A DNA stretch of 10,419 nt from assembly GCA_015222595.1 (NCBI GenBank), contig JADFVP010000220.1, forward strand, positions 1 through 10,419. The letters run 5' to 3'. A model generated the notes under the pieces. That model was not told the DNA's origin and searched no databases. It saw only the letters and a list, made by a program, of their open reading frames with translations. The position numbers were made by a program, and so were the translations under genes. Below are positions 1-7,133 of this stretch, piece after piece (within the stretch, counting starts at the first letter, position 1; each line of letters opens with the position of its first letter). The stretch comes from Pseudomonadota bacterium. Lineage in GTDB: Bacteria > Desulfobacterota > GWC2-55-46 > JADFVP01.

Positions 1-1539
1 CTCTTCAACCGTGGGCCAGCCTCCACGGTAGCGACCACAGGCTTTACCGACACAGTTGAGCCGGGAAGCAGTATCGGAGAGCTGAAGACGGACTCGGCTA
101 CGGTTATGAGAGTGAGCATTAGAGGCGGTAAGCAGAGAGGGCAGCTCTACTTCAGAGGAACTGCGCTCGACCGGTACGACGGGGTGCGCTGGACGCGGAG
201 CGAAAGGGCCGAGAGGTCGGTACCGCAGATAAGCGAAAACCTCTTCAAGCTCTCCGGGCGCAAGACCAATGCCGGATATAATGCCGGAACTTATACAATG
301 AAGAGCGGCCCGCTCATAGAGCAGTCGATAATGCTAGAGCCAATTAGCACGGAGGTGCTCTTCGGTGCCTCTTTAATAGAGATGGTTTCGGGTAAATTCA
401 AGAACCTCTGGACAGACAATAGCGGCTCGGTCTTTCTGGCCGCCCCGCCGTATTCGCGCATCGAGTACAAGGCGTGGTCGAGGGTGCCTGTCTCGGTAGA
501 TGAACTGATGGATATGCTGGACACTGGTCTGTTAAGTACGGGTCAGTCTAATAGAAAGTATCAGGAAGAGGCTGCACCGTTACCGGCCTCCAATAAACTG
601 ACAACGGAGGCGAGCAGACGACTCTATGAGTTAGCAGCAGAAGTGGTGGACGGCAAAGACTCTTCCATAGAGAAGGCCGTAGCGCTTAGAGAGTTTCTCC
701 TAGATGGCTACTCTTACACGCTCGACCCGCCAAAGGGCGAAGGCACCGACGCCATAGACGACTTTCTCTTCTACACTCGCGCCGGGTACTGCGAGCACTT
801 TGCCTCGGCCCTCGCCCTGCTCTTAAGGGCAGCAGGAATAGAGTCGCGGCTCGTTACCGGTTACCTGCAAGGCGTCTGGAACAGTTATGGCGAGTACTAC
901 ATCGTCAGGCAGAGCGACGCGCACAGCTGGGTGGAGGCATACATAGAAGGCGCCGGATGGATTACGCTCGACCCTACGCCGTCTGCTGGACTCGCCCCGA
1001 CAGCCGCGCGCTCAAGTCTCAGCCTCTACATGGACATGCTCCGCATGAAGTGGAACAGGTACATAATAAACTACTCGTTCGAAGACCAAAGGGTAGCGGC
1101 CATGAGTTTGGAAGGAAGAGCAAAGTCGACGGTGCGCCAGATGAAAGAGCTGCTATCGGAGATTATGGGAAAGGGACTGAATGGCGAGCGAAGCCCTGCC
1201 CTTATGCTTTCGCCTCTAATAGTCATTGGAGTACTGCTGGGGCTGGCGCTCTTTTCGCGTTATATTAGTAGGATGGAAAGAGGCAAGTCCGCAAGAGTGC
1301 CGCGCTACTACGAAGAGATGTTGAGGTATCTAAAGAAGGACGGGTTTGTAAAGAGAGCCGAGGAAACTCCGATGGAGTTTGCGCTGCGCACAGATACGCG
1401 CGAAGCGATAGGTATTACGGTTCTATTCGAGAAAGAGCGGTACGGCGGAAGGCGGTTGAGCCCTAAAGAGATTGCCGCAGTTGAAAAAAGCGTTAGCGAG
1501 TTGAAGAGACGGCGAACAAAGAAACACCGGGCGGCCTGA
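1..1539 (+). CDS. tgpA: TgpA-like transglutaminase membrane protein (5' end outside window)
   Basis: The frame is open from base 1, so the ATG at 106 is internal; 512 residues are visible. They start in the part of the DUF3488/TgpA region before the catalytic domain (motif FRGTALDRYDGVRW). A transglutaminase-like core follows, with the apparent triad Cys in YCEHF (codon 790), His in DAHSW (codon 922) and Asp in TLDPTP (codon 970). A hydrophobic segment (about 1190-1260) precedes a cytoplasmic tail resembling DUF4129 (YYEEMLRYL, then FEKERYGG). Family members normally begin with a bundle of membrane helices, which would lie left of the window. The catalytic domain should sit on the periplasmic side. 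The Pseudomonas aeruginosa member is essential, but the family's substrate is not well defined. The gene ends in TGA, 27 bases from the convergent signalling cluster. Family assignment is secure; the symbol is by homology only. Confidence 0.9.
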   Translation, partial: LFNRGPASTVATTGFTDTVEPGSSIGELKTDSATVMRVSIRGGKQRGQLYFRGTALDRYDGVRWTRSERAERSVPQISENLFKLSGRKTNAGYNAGTYTMKSGPLIEQSIMLEPISTEVLFGASLIEMVSGKFKNLWTDNSGSVFLAAPPYSRIEYKAWSRVPVSVDELMDMLDTGLLSTGQSNRKYQEEAAPLPASNKLTTEASRRLYELAAEVVDGKDSSIEKAVALREFLLDGYSYTLDPPKGEGTDAIDDFLFYTRAGYCEHFASALALLLRAAGIESRLVTGYLQGVWNSYGEYYIVRQSDAHSWVEAYIEGAGWITLDPTPSAGLAPTAARSSLSLYMDMLRMKWNRYIINYSFEDQRVAAMSLEGRAKSTVRQMKELLSEIMGKGLNGERSPALMLSPLIVIGVLLGLALFSRYISRMERGKSARVPRYYEEMLRYLKKDGFVKRAEETPMEFALRTDTREAIGITVLFEKERYGGRRLSPKEIAAVEKSVSELKRRRTKKHRAA

Positions 1540-1563
1540 GCCTACCTCCTGAGTCTGAGGCCG
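1532..1563. terminator. Possible bidirectional hairpin between convergent genes
   Basis: CGGCCT at 1532-1537 is the exact reverse complement of AGGCCG at 1558-1563, giving a 6-bp GC-rich stem around a 20-base loop. It spans the transglutaminase stop codon and almost all of the 27-base gap to the convergent regulator gene. There is no U tract on the plus-strand side. On the minus-strand side the sequence after the stem is only loosely T-rich (TTTCTTTGTT). The position suits a shared terminator, but the stem is short and the loop long, so this is weak. Confidence 0.22.
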
Positions 1564-1566
1564 GGT

Positions 1567-1980
1567 TCAATCGGAAGCCCCCTTGCCAAGCCCTTCGGAG
1601 ATCGCGTTCAAGAGTTTTTGAACCTCTATCGGCTTTGAGACGTAGCCGTCGAAGCCCTTGCTCAAGATGCTGTCTTCCTCACCTTCCATGCCCGAAGCCG
1701 TAAGGGCCAGAATAGGTATGTCTTTATTAGCGCTGTCGGCCTTGATTATCCTTGTAGCTGTAACGCCGTCCATACCCGGCAGATGGAGATCCATAAGAAC
1801 AAGCGCCGGGCGCTCTTCGTTAAAGACCTTTATCGCCTCGGTACCGGTCTTCGCGTCCACTATATCGTAACCGTTCAGTGTGAGTATCTCGGTAACGAGC
1901 ACCTGGTTCATGTAGTTATCTTCGACAAGAAGAATCTTCGTCTTCTTATCCGTGCTCTCGGTATCCGTCTCTGGAGTCAT
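1567..1980 (-). CDS. Single-domain (CheY/DivK-like) response regulator
   Basis: This 137-residue protein is one receiver domain with a short polar N-terminal tail and no output domain. All expected phosphorylation-site residues are present: acidic pair E20-D21 (LLVEDN), phosphoacceptor D64 (LMDLHLPGMDG), T94 (LALTAS) and K116 (SKPI). Such proteins relay phosphate or signal through protein contacts instead of binding DNA. I chose the ATG at 1980 over the in-frame ATG at 2004 because AAGGAG lies 7 bases upstream of it and the upper start has no Shine-Dalgarno sequence. It is the last gene of the four-gene cluster, 71 bases after the histidine kinase, whose own fused receiver-like domains lack a phosphoacceptor; this protein is therefore a likely phosphate acceptor for that kinase. 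The EDNYMNQ opening resembles receivers found in hybrid kinases and DivK. Function is certain at domain level; the pathway is unknown. Confidence 0.9.
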   Translation of the reverse strand: MTPETDTESTDKKTKILLVEDNYMNQVLVTEILTLNGYDIVDAKTGTEAIKVFNEERPALVLMDLHLPGMDGVTATRIIKADSANKDIPILALTASGMEGEEDSILSKGFDGYVSKPIEVQKLLNAISEGLGKGASD

Positions 1981-1987
1981 CTTCGCT

Positions 1988-1993
1988 CTCCTT
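1988..1993 (-). promoter_or_regulatory. Ribosome binding site deciding the regulator start
   Basis: Read on the minus strand this is AAGGAG, 7 bases before the ATG at 1980. It is close to the ideal Shine-Dalgarno sequence and spacing. It lies inside the 8-codon extension that would result from using the ATG at 2004, so the shorter protein is favoured. Confidence 0.7.
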
Positions 1994-2016
1994 GGCAAAA
2001 GCATATAGAGTATCAG

Positions 2017-2042
2017 TGCCGCCGGTACTCAGGTGGCTGGCA
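2017..2042 (-). other. Hairpin in the kinase-regulator intergenic gap
   Basis: On the minus strand TGCC-A-GCC pairs with GGC-GGCA, giving a 7-bp stem with one bulged A and an 11-base loop. It fills much of the 71-base gap between the kinase stop and the regulator start. No U run follows, so it does not look like an intrinsic terminator. It could be a processing or stability element that adjusts regulator output relative to kinase, or it could be chance; I have no folding energy. Confidence 0.25.
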
Positions 2043-2051
2043 GGGCCGTTT

Positions 2052-4490
2052 TTAGCTGCCCCCGTAGTGCTTCCTAATCTCTTCCACAACGGTCTCGCTT
2101 ACGCTCTGCCCGTCGCTGAGCATAACAGTCTGAACATTGGGCCCGAGAGCCGCGTTCTCTTCCACGCTCAACGTGTCGGGCGTACAGACAAGAAAACTCC
2201 GCTCAACGCCGAGACCGTTCGAAGTGAGCTTGCATATAGACTCTATCGCGCTTGTGCGCTCGCGCTTTAGGCAGGCCACCACAAGGTCCGGGTCTTTGGC
2301 CTCTACGGTAGAGTTCAACTCCTCAGCATTTATAGCCGTATGAACCTCCAGCCCCCCGGCCTCAAGCTCCGTGGCCAGAGGCGCCAGGTACTCTCCTTCG
2401 GTGCCGAAGAGCAGCACGCTCGAGAGCCCGCCCTCGCTACCGTCTGCCAGAAGCGGTGGAGGCATCAGGCGCGCAAGCACCCTTATCAGCTTGTCTTTGT
2501 TTATCGGTTTTTGCAGGTACTCCGCAGCTCCGAGAGATTCGCCCATCTCCTTTTTATAGATAGAGGAGATTATAACCACCGGAATGTGCATGGTCTCAGG
2601 TGCGCTCTTCAGCTCCCGTATTACCTCCCAGCCGTCCTTCTTCGGTATTGTTATACCGGTTATTATCACCGACACCTTCTGCTCCTGCACCTTTCTAAGA
2701 AGGTCCAGTCCGTCTGAGGCTACTATTATATTGTACGGGCAGCCCGTTAAGTAGATTTCCAGAAGCCTGTTTATATCGTCGCTCTCACTCGCCATAAGGA
2801 GTACCGGGAGGTCCTCTTCGTCCAGGAGCCGCTCGTCTATTTCGTTAATCACCGGCAGGTCCACTTCATCAGTGCCCTGAGGAAGCTTTACGTAGAAGGC
2901 CGACCCCTTGCCCTCTGTGCTCTCAAACCAGATACTCCCGCCGTGCAGCTCCACGAGCCGTTTCGTAAGCACGAGACCGAGTCCGGTTCCGGCGACCTCA
3001 GTTGCCATCGACGAGTCTATCTGCTCGAACTCTTTAAAGACCTTCTGCCGGTCCTCCTCTTTTATCCCTATACCCGTGTCCTTGACACAGAAGATTATAT
3101 AACGCTCAAGATCCACCCCTACCGGCTCGGTAACAATGTCCCACTCGACCTTTACCCTTCCCCCTTCCACATTGAACTTTACCGCGTTGGAGAGAAGATT
3201 GGTCATGATCTGCTTGAACTTGCTCTTGTCGGCATTTAGCATCGGAGAGGCCGGCACGCTCTTTGTCTCTATCACCATGTTGCGCTCGTGGGCAGACGGG
3301 CGCAGCAGGCCCATAACCTCGGCTATGACCTCAAGCATGGGAAATTTTTCGGTTTGAAGCAGCATGCGCCCGGTCTCTATGCGCGAGAGATCGAGTATAT
3401 TGTTGATAAGACTCAGCAGATGCTCTCCGCTTGAGTGCACGAACTCCGCGTACTGGGTCTGGCGCTCGTTCAGATCCCCGAAGGTCTTCTCCTGCAACAG
3501 TTCCGAAAAACCGATAATGGAGTTGAGCGGGGTTCTCAGTTCGTGGCTTACGTTGGACAGGAACTGGCTCTTCATCTTGTTCGCCTCCTGAAGGTTCAGG
3601 TTCGTCACCTCCAGCTCCTGCTTCTTTCCCGAAAGCTCTTCATTGGCAAGCCGCAGCTCGTCCGTTCTCTCCTTGACCTTGCCCTCAAGCGTCGCATAGC
3701 TGTCTTCTATGTTGTCGGCCATCTTGTTGAACTCTGTGGCAAGGCTGCCTATCTCGTCCTCTGTCATAACCGGCGCGCGCTCGTTAAAGTCTCCGCTTCC
3801 TATAAGTTTTGCCGACTCTTCAAGCGCTATGATCGGTTTTACTATTGAGCGTATGAGGACCATCCACATCGCACCGGCAACGAGTATAGCCATAAGCGTA
3901 AAGATGAAGGTAACGGCGATAATGACCTTGGAGAAGAAGTCGCTCTGCTGGTAGGCGTTGTAGGCTATCTCGCGCTCCTCTTTTATAAGAGTCCTTAGCG
4001 CGTCTATTGTGTCACTGAAACTCTTGTTGCCCTCCAGGCGAATTATGCTGAGGGCAGAGTCTCTATGCCCTGCCTTCGAGAGCGCCTCGACCTTGTGGTG
4101 AATATGCCAGTACCCGGCCAGGTTTATGTTCAGCTTTCTATAGATCTCTATATGCTCAGAGGCAATACCGAGAGTCTTGTACTCGTAGAGGAGCTTTGCG
4201 ATCTTCTGCTTGTGCTCAAGCACAGAGATCTCAAGATAGGTCCTTGAGGACTGGTCAGTTGTGATGGTGTGGAGAAACATCTCCTGGCGCGAAGAGAGAA
4301 ACTCGTTCTCTATGGACGAGAGCGTCTCGGCCCGTTTAAAGGAGTTGAGATAAAGCCTCTCGGCCACCTTGGCAAGCTGACCCGCGTTGTAGAGAGCGAC
4401 AACTCCCCCAATACCCATCATAACGAGAAGGAGCAGGAAGACGGTTGCGAGCTTATTCGATATACTCATATTTCTAAAGACTAATGCCAT
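2052..4490 (-). CDS. Membrane histidine kinase with two degenerate C-terminal receiver-like domains
   Basis: This 812-residue protein has transmembrane segments at about 14-34 and 187-213 flanking a helical periplasmic region of roughly 150 residues, like the four-helix-bundle sensors of chemoreceptors. A HAMP linker (about 214-266) and coiled coil (to about 305) follow. The HisKA domain has phosphoacceptor H316 in SHELRTP, with the ExxT pattern used by HisKA phosphatases. The ATPase domain has an N box (NLLSNAVKF), G1 (DTGIGI), F box (FKEFEQ) and G2 (GTGLGL). Residues 562-675 form a receiver-like domain that keeps K661 and S642/S643, but has G612 where the phosphoacceptor Asp belongs and A567-S568 in place of the acidic pair. 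Residues 690-810 look like a second, more diverged receiver-like fold, with a Cys (about 740) at the Asp position. The ATG overlaps the upstream stop as TAATG. The kinase core looks active; signal and exact partner are unknown. Confidence 0.93.
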   Translation of the reverse strand: MALVFRNMSISNKLATVFLLLLVMMGIGGVVALYNAGQLAKVAERLYLNSFKRAETLSSIENEFLSSRQEMFLHTITTDQSSRTYLEISVLEHKQKIAKLLYEYKTLGIASEHIEIYRKLNINLAGYWHIHHKVEALSKAGHRDSALSIIRLEGNKSFSDTIDALRTLIKEEREIAYNAYQQSDFFSKVIIAVTFIFTLMAILVAGAMWMVLIRSIVKPIIALEESAKLIGSGDFNERAPVMTEDEIGSLATEFNKMADNIEDSYATLEGKVKERTDELRLANEELSGKKQELEVTNLNLQEANKMKSQFLSNVSHELRTPLNSIIGFSELLQEKTFGDLNERQTQYAEFVHSSGEHLLSLINNILDLSRIETGRMLLQTEKFPMLEVIAEVMGLLRPSAHERNMVIETKSVPASPMLNADKSKFKQIMTNLLSNAVKFNVEGGRVKVEWDIVTEPVGVDLERYIIFCVKDTGIGIKEEDRQKVFKEFEQIDSSMATEVAGTGLGLVLTKRLVELHGGSIWFESTEGKGSAFYVKLPQGTDEVDLPVINEIDERLLDEEDLPVLLMASESDDINRLLEIYLTGCPYNIIVASDGLDLLRKVQEQKVSVIITGITIPKKDGWEVIRELKSAPETMHIPVVIISSIYKKEMGESLGAAEYLQKPINKDKLIRVLARLMPPPLLADGSEGGLSSVLLFGTEGEYLAPLATELEAGGLEVHTAINAEELNSTVEAKDPDLVVACLKRERTSAIESICKLTSNGLGVERSFLVCTPDTLSVEENAALGPNVQTVMLSDGQSVSETVVEEIRKHYGGS

Positions 4491-4505
4491 TACCCAGCGC
4501 CCTCC
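4488..4505 (-). promoter_or_regulatory. Overlapping stop/start with internal ribosome binding site
   Basis: On the minus strand GGAGG (4505-4501) lies 10 bases upstream of TAATG, in which the sensor's stop codon TAA shares one base with the kinase ATG. The ribosome binding site is thus inside the last codons of the sensor gene. This is the usual layout for translational coupling and suggests the two proteins are made in linked amounts. It also supports the first ATG over the in-frame one seven codons later, which has no Shine-Dalgarno sequence. Confidence 0.7.
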
Positions 4506-6181
4506 GCACTCTCTTCCTTATCGGTCATTTCTTCGTAGAGCAGCGCGATATTCGATATCTCTCCCCCGGAGTCGTAGAGCGGAATAGACTTGATCCTGAG
4601 CTTTTTTGGCGTTCCGTTGAAGTAGAACCGTTTGATGGCTCCGGGGTCGTAATTTATTATGAACTCGGTCACGAACCCTTCGTACGATTTTCTGATAGAC
4701 GTTACCATGCCCTGCTCAACGAGCACGTCGTCTTCAAAGACCCTGAAAGAGCCGACAAGATCGTCGTTGCCAACGCCCAGAAACTTCTTCTGCTTGGAGT
4801 TTATCATGCGGCAGGTACCGCTTCTGTCATAGACCGCAACACCGACCGGAAGCTGGTTTATCAGCATCTCAAGAAAGTGCTTGGAGTCGTACTCCTGGCG
4901 AAAACGCGATATATATCCGATATAGGTCCCGAAGCTCGAAGCGATGGCCTCGATAAACGGCAGGGTCTCTAAATTCAAAGGGTCGGTGCTCGTATTGGCG
5001 ATATAGAGATAGCCGTAGAGCGTGCCGTTGGAGTGAATTGGAACAGAGCCGAGAGAGGCGTAACCGTTACTCTTCACAAGGGCTCCGAACCGCTCGTTCG
5101 GGAACTCCTCTAAGGTGTCGTAGATATCGACCGTGGTCTCGGGGTCGGTCCGAATACTCTTTATGAACTGAGGAATAATGGCCCCGTCGCTGCTAAAGGT
5201 TCTGTTCATGCCGCAACTGGCCCTCAGCCTCAGGCCATGCTCGTCGTCGAGGTAGACCATAGCGGCGCCGATGCTGCCGCACCGAACCACCTCTTTTACG
5301 CCTGCCTCAAGCACTTTGTCCTGAGACAAAGAGGCGGAGGCTACCGTATTGAGCGCCATGAACGCGGCTATCTGGCAACTCTTTTCTCTGCCGAACTGCT
5401 CCAGGGCCTCGTTCTCGCGCAACTTGGCCTCGCCGTCCTTTTTAAGCTCGTCGAGCATAGAGTTGAGGTCTTCGGCCAAAGAGCCCATAATGCCTCTGCC
5501 GACTGCAAAGCGCGCCCCTCCTTCGGTAGACTTTATCTGCATGGCCGTCATGGCGGTCTCGCGGGCCTGAGAAATTATTCGTTTGTAGAGGAAGAAGAAG
5601 CCGATGAGAAGAGCCGATATAAAACCGCCTATGGTCCAGAGCGCGCCTGTGCGCGTGTCGTGCAGAACCTGGTTCCTCATCTCGTGCATAAGGGTTACCA
5701 GCCTGTCGGCTACCTCCTGTATAAGTATGGTCTTCAGGTCTACCGCATTATGGATAAGCATGACCTCGGCCTGAGTAGAGGCTTCGTTCAGACTCCCTAT
5801 CTCGCTCTTTACTATGAGCCAGTCCTCGGCAACCGAAACGAGGCCGTCGGAGAGCATTATATTTTCGTTGATCACGTGGAAGTACTTAGGGTTGGTTATT
5901 ATCTCGCCGAGTTCGGTATCGAGCCGTATGATGTCGCGCTTTATGAGGGCTACTGTCGTCTCTTCGAAACGGCGCGCGACGATAAACATATCGAGCGTGT
6001 ACTCAAGCTTTATGATAGAGACCCTGACGGTGTCGAGCCGGTCGTTAAGCGCTTCCAAGACCTCTATCTTCCGGGTACGCTCGTAGAAGGAGTAGTAGTC
6101 TAGCCCTGCCACAATAACGATAACCACAAAGACGACAATCAACTTCAGGTACGTGGAGAAGGCTTTCAGGAAGTTTTTCAT
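4490..6181 (-). CDS. Membrane sensor protein with GAF and PAS domains, no output domain
   Basis: This 563-residue protein has transmembrane helices at about 11-33 and 179-199 enclosing a mostly helical periplasmic region of about 145 residues. A degenerate HAMP-like/coiled-coil stretch follows (about 200-262). Residues about 270-425 resemble a GAF domain, including PIHSNGTLYGYLYIAN near its end. Residues about 433-552 resemble a PAS domain (LPVGVAVYDRSG, then RFYFNGTPKKLRIKSIPLYD). The protein stops just after the PAS domain: there is no HisKA, ATPase, GGDEF, EAL, methyl-accepting or DNA-binding segment. It is placed between the regulator (69 bases upstream) and the kinase (one-base overlap downstream), so a role as an accessory sensing subunit of that kinase is inferred. 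Its own ribosome binding site is weak; the start is chosen because it directly precedes the basic-then-hydrophobic N-terminus. GAF/PAS assignments come from pattern and position, and the ligand is unknown. Confidence 0.87.
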   Translation of the reverse strand: MKNFLKAFSTYLKLIVVFVVIVIVAGLDYYSFYERTRKIEVLEALNDRLDTVRVSIIKLEYTLDMFIVARRFEETTVALIKRDIIRLDTELGEIITNPKYFHVINENIMLSDGLVSVAEDWLIVKSEIGSLNEASTQAEVMLIHNAVDLKTILIQEVADRLVTLMHEMRNQVLHDTRTGALWTIGGFISALLIGFFFLYKRIISQARETAMTAMQIKSTEGGARFAVGRGIMGSLAEDLNSMLDELKKDGEAKLRENEALEQFGREKSCQIAAFMALNTVASASLSQDKVLEAGVKEVVRCGSIGAAMVYLDDEHGLRLRASCGMNRTFSSDGAIIPQFIKSIRTDPETTVDIYDTLEEFPNERFGALVKSNGYASLGSVPIHSNGTLYGYLYIANTSTDPLNLETLPFIEAIASSFGTYIGYISRFRQEYDSKHFLEMLINQLPVGVAVYDRSGTCRMINSKQKKFLGVGNDDLVGSFRVFEDDVLVEQGMVTSIRKSYEGFVTEFIINYDPGAIKRFYFNGTPKKLRIKSIPLYDSGGEISNIALLYEEMTDKEESAEGAG

Positions 6182-6250
6182 AAGATACCAAACATATATT
6201 ACTTTATCCGTAAGGGACTCTACTGTGCCGGACTCAGACCCGCGAACGCC

Positions 6251-6823
6251 CTAGTGGAGCAGCCTGAGTACCTGTGCCTGAAACTCTTTTAGCTTCAACG
6301 GTTTCGAGAGGCACTTGTCTGCGCCGCAATCGACTATTTTTTCCATATCTTCACGCCCGTAAGCGGTTACCGCGAGTATCTTCAGACCCTTGGTAGAGTC
6401 GCTCTGCTTTAACCTGCGACAGACCTCGAAACCGTCTATCTTCGGCATCCTGAGGTCGAGTATAAGAAGGGCCGGGTTGAACTGGCCGACAAGAATAAGG
6501 GCCTCGTAACCGTCGGACGCGGTCTCTATCTCGCACTCTATTTCCATAGACTCTATAGCGCCCTTGATGTAGTCGACTATCTCCGGCTCGTCGTCCACTA
6601 TCAGTATCTTCTGGCGCTCAGGAAAGAGGGCGTCTTTTATGTCGAGCTTATAGCGTGCGAGAAACTCTAAAAAGTCCTCGCGGTTGATACGGTAATGGCC
6701 GCCGGGGGTTCTAAAGGCCTTGATCTTATCGGCGGCTATCCACTTCTTTACGGCGTTGATGGTTACGTTGCAAAGACTAGCCACCTCGCCTGTCGTATAC
6801 GGCTTTTTATTGATTTCACCCAT
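6251..6823 (-). CDS. Response regulator with N-terminal excisionase/MerR-type HTH and C-terminal receiver
   Basis: This 190-residue protein opens with a winged-helix motif of the excisionase/MerR-like kind at about 8-55 (YTTGEVASLCNVT, KKWIAADKIKAFRTPGGHYR), the class that binds DNA. A short linker leads to a complete receiver at about 71-190: D77-D78 (LIVDDEP), phosphoacceptor D123 (LILDLRMPKIDG), T153 (AVTAYG) and K174 (SKPL). The order, DNA-binding domain first, is the reverse of OmpR or NarL regulators, though proteins of this build do occur in several bacterial groups. It is the first gene of the cluster, and its receiver retains every key residue, so it is the natural transcriptional output of the downstream kinase. 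A TATAAT box lies 39 bases upstream of the ATG; the ribosome binding site is poor (GAGAG). Domain calls are firm; targets are unknown, with self-regulation plausible. Confidence 0.92.
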   Translation of the reverse strand: MGEINKKPYTTGEVASLCNVTINAVKKWIAADKIKAFRTPGGHYRINREDFLEFLARYKLDIKDALFPERQKILIVDDEPEIVDYIKGAIESMEIECEIETASDGYEALILVGQFNPALLILDLRMPKIDGFEVCRRLKQSDSTKGLKILAVTAYGREDMEKIVDCGADKCLSKPLKLKEFQAQVLRLLH

Positions 6824-6862
6824 AGGACTCTTTCTCTCTTTAGGTTGTTATACTTTTGTCGG

Positions 6863-6868
6863 ATTATA
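6863..6868 (-). promoter_or_regulatory. Proximal -10 box for the signalling cluster
   Basis: The minus strand reads TATAAT, a perfect sigma-70 -10 hexamer, predicting a start near 6856 and a leader of about 33 bases. At 17-base spacing the -35 position reads CACGGT, which does not match consensus, and there is no extended -10 TG. If real, it probably needs an activator; the first gene product is itself a DNA-binding regulator and could be that activator, which is speculation. Confidence 0.45.
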
Positions 6869-7007
6869 GGGTGCTGAACTTTAAGACCGTGGTTTACGTC
6901 TGTGCAAGTTCCCGGAGTTAGAACCGGAAGACTTCATCTGTAACGATAGGATTTGTTCAATAGACTTAAGCTGAAGAGTGAGGATAGTGACAGTTTTTCT
7001 ATTAGTT

Positions 7008-7036
7008 ATATTATTCCACTTGTTTTATAAGGTCAA
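7008..7036 (-). promoter_or_regulatory. Distal sigma-70-like promoter for the signalling cluster
   Basis: On the minus strand TTGACC (7036-7031), a 17-base spacer and TAATAT (7013-7008) form a good sigma-70 match. The predicted start near 7001 gives a leader of about 178 bases before the first cluster gene. A further TTGACA at 7049-7044 sits 14 bases before a TATAAA, which is too close to form a standard promoter, but adds to the promoter-like character of this stretch. Confidence 0.5.
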
Positions 7037-7133
7037 GGTTTATTGTCAACTTTCGGTCCCTCTACCTCATCTAATCCGGACTCAATACTTACTGTTCATG
7101 GAGCTGTTCAGAGATATTAAAGCCGCCTTCGCC

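Larger units (their letters stand above)
6824..7133. other. 310-base non-coding gap upstream of the signalling cluster
   Basis: No convincing gene lies here. The stretch is visibly richer in A and T than its surroundings. It holds two candidate minus-strand promoters (separate entries). Between them is a small imperfect hairpin, CCGG at 6912-6915 pairing with CCGG at 6924-6927 across an 8-base loop. I see no intrinsic terminator for polA: no GC-rich stem followed by a T run in the first 100 bases past its stop. Read-through from polA into the cluster is therefore possible. A 68-codon GTG-started plus-strand frame here is rejected. Confidence 0.6.

Noticed and set aside
957..1268. 103-codon plus-strand frame inside the transglutaminase gene
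   Set aside because: It overlaps the catalytic His/Asp region of a well-supported gene in another frame and has no recognisable motif.
1981..2004. Upstream ATG at 2004 as the start of the single-domain regulator
   Set aside because: It has no Shine-Dalgarno sequence, and the eight added residues would overlap the strong AAGGAG serving the ATG at 1980.
4484..4972. 162-codon plus-strand frame antisense to the sensor's 3' end
   Set aside because: It has no recognisable motif and runs opposite the PAS region; a shadow of the real gene.
5237..6103. 288-codon plus-strand frame opposite the sensor gene
   Set aside because: It lies wholly antisense to the sensor gene, whose membrane, GAF and PAS features and coupling to the kinase are convincing. 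The antisense translation shows no recognisable domain and looks like a codon-bias shadow.
7024..7049. TTGACA and TATAAA pair on the minus strand as a promoter
   Set aside because: The spacer is only 14 bases, too short for sigma-70; the overlapping TTGACC-17-TAATAT pair fits better.
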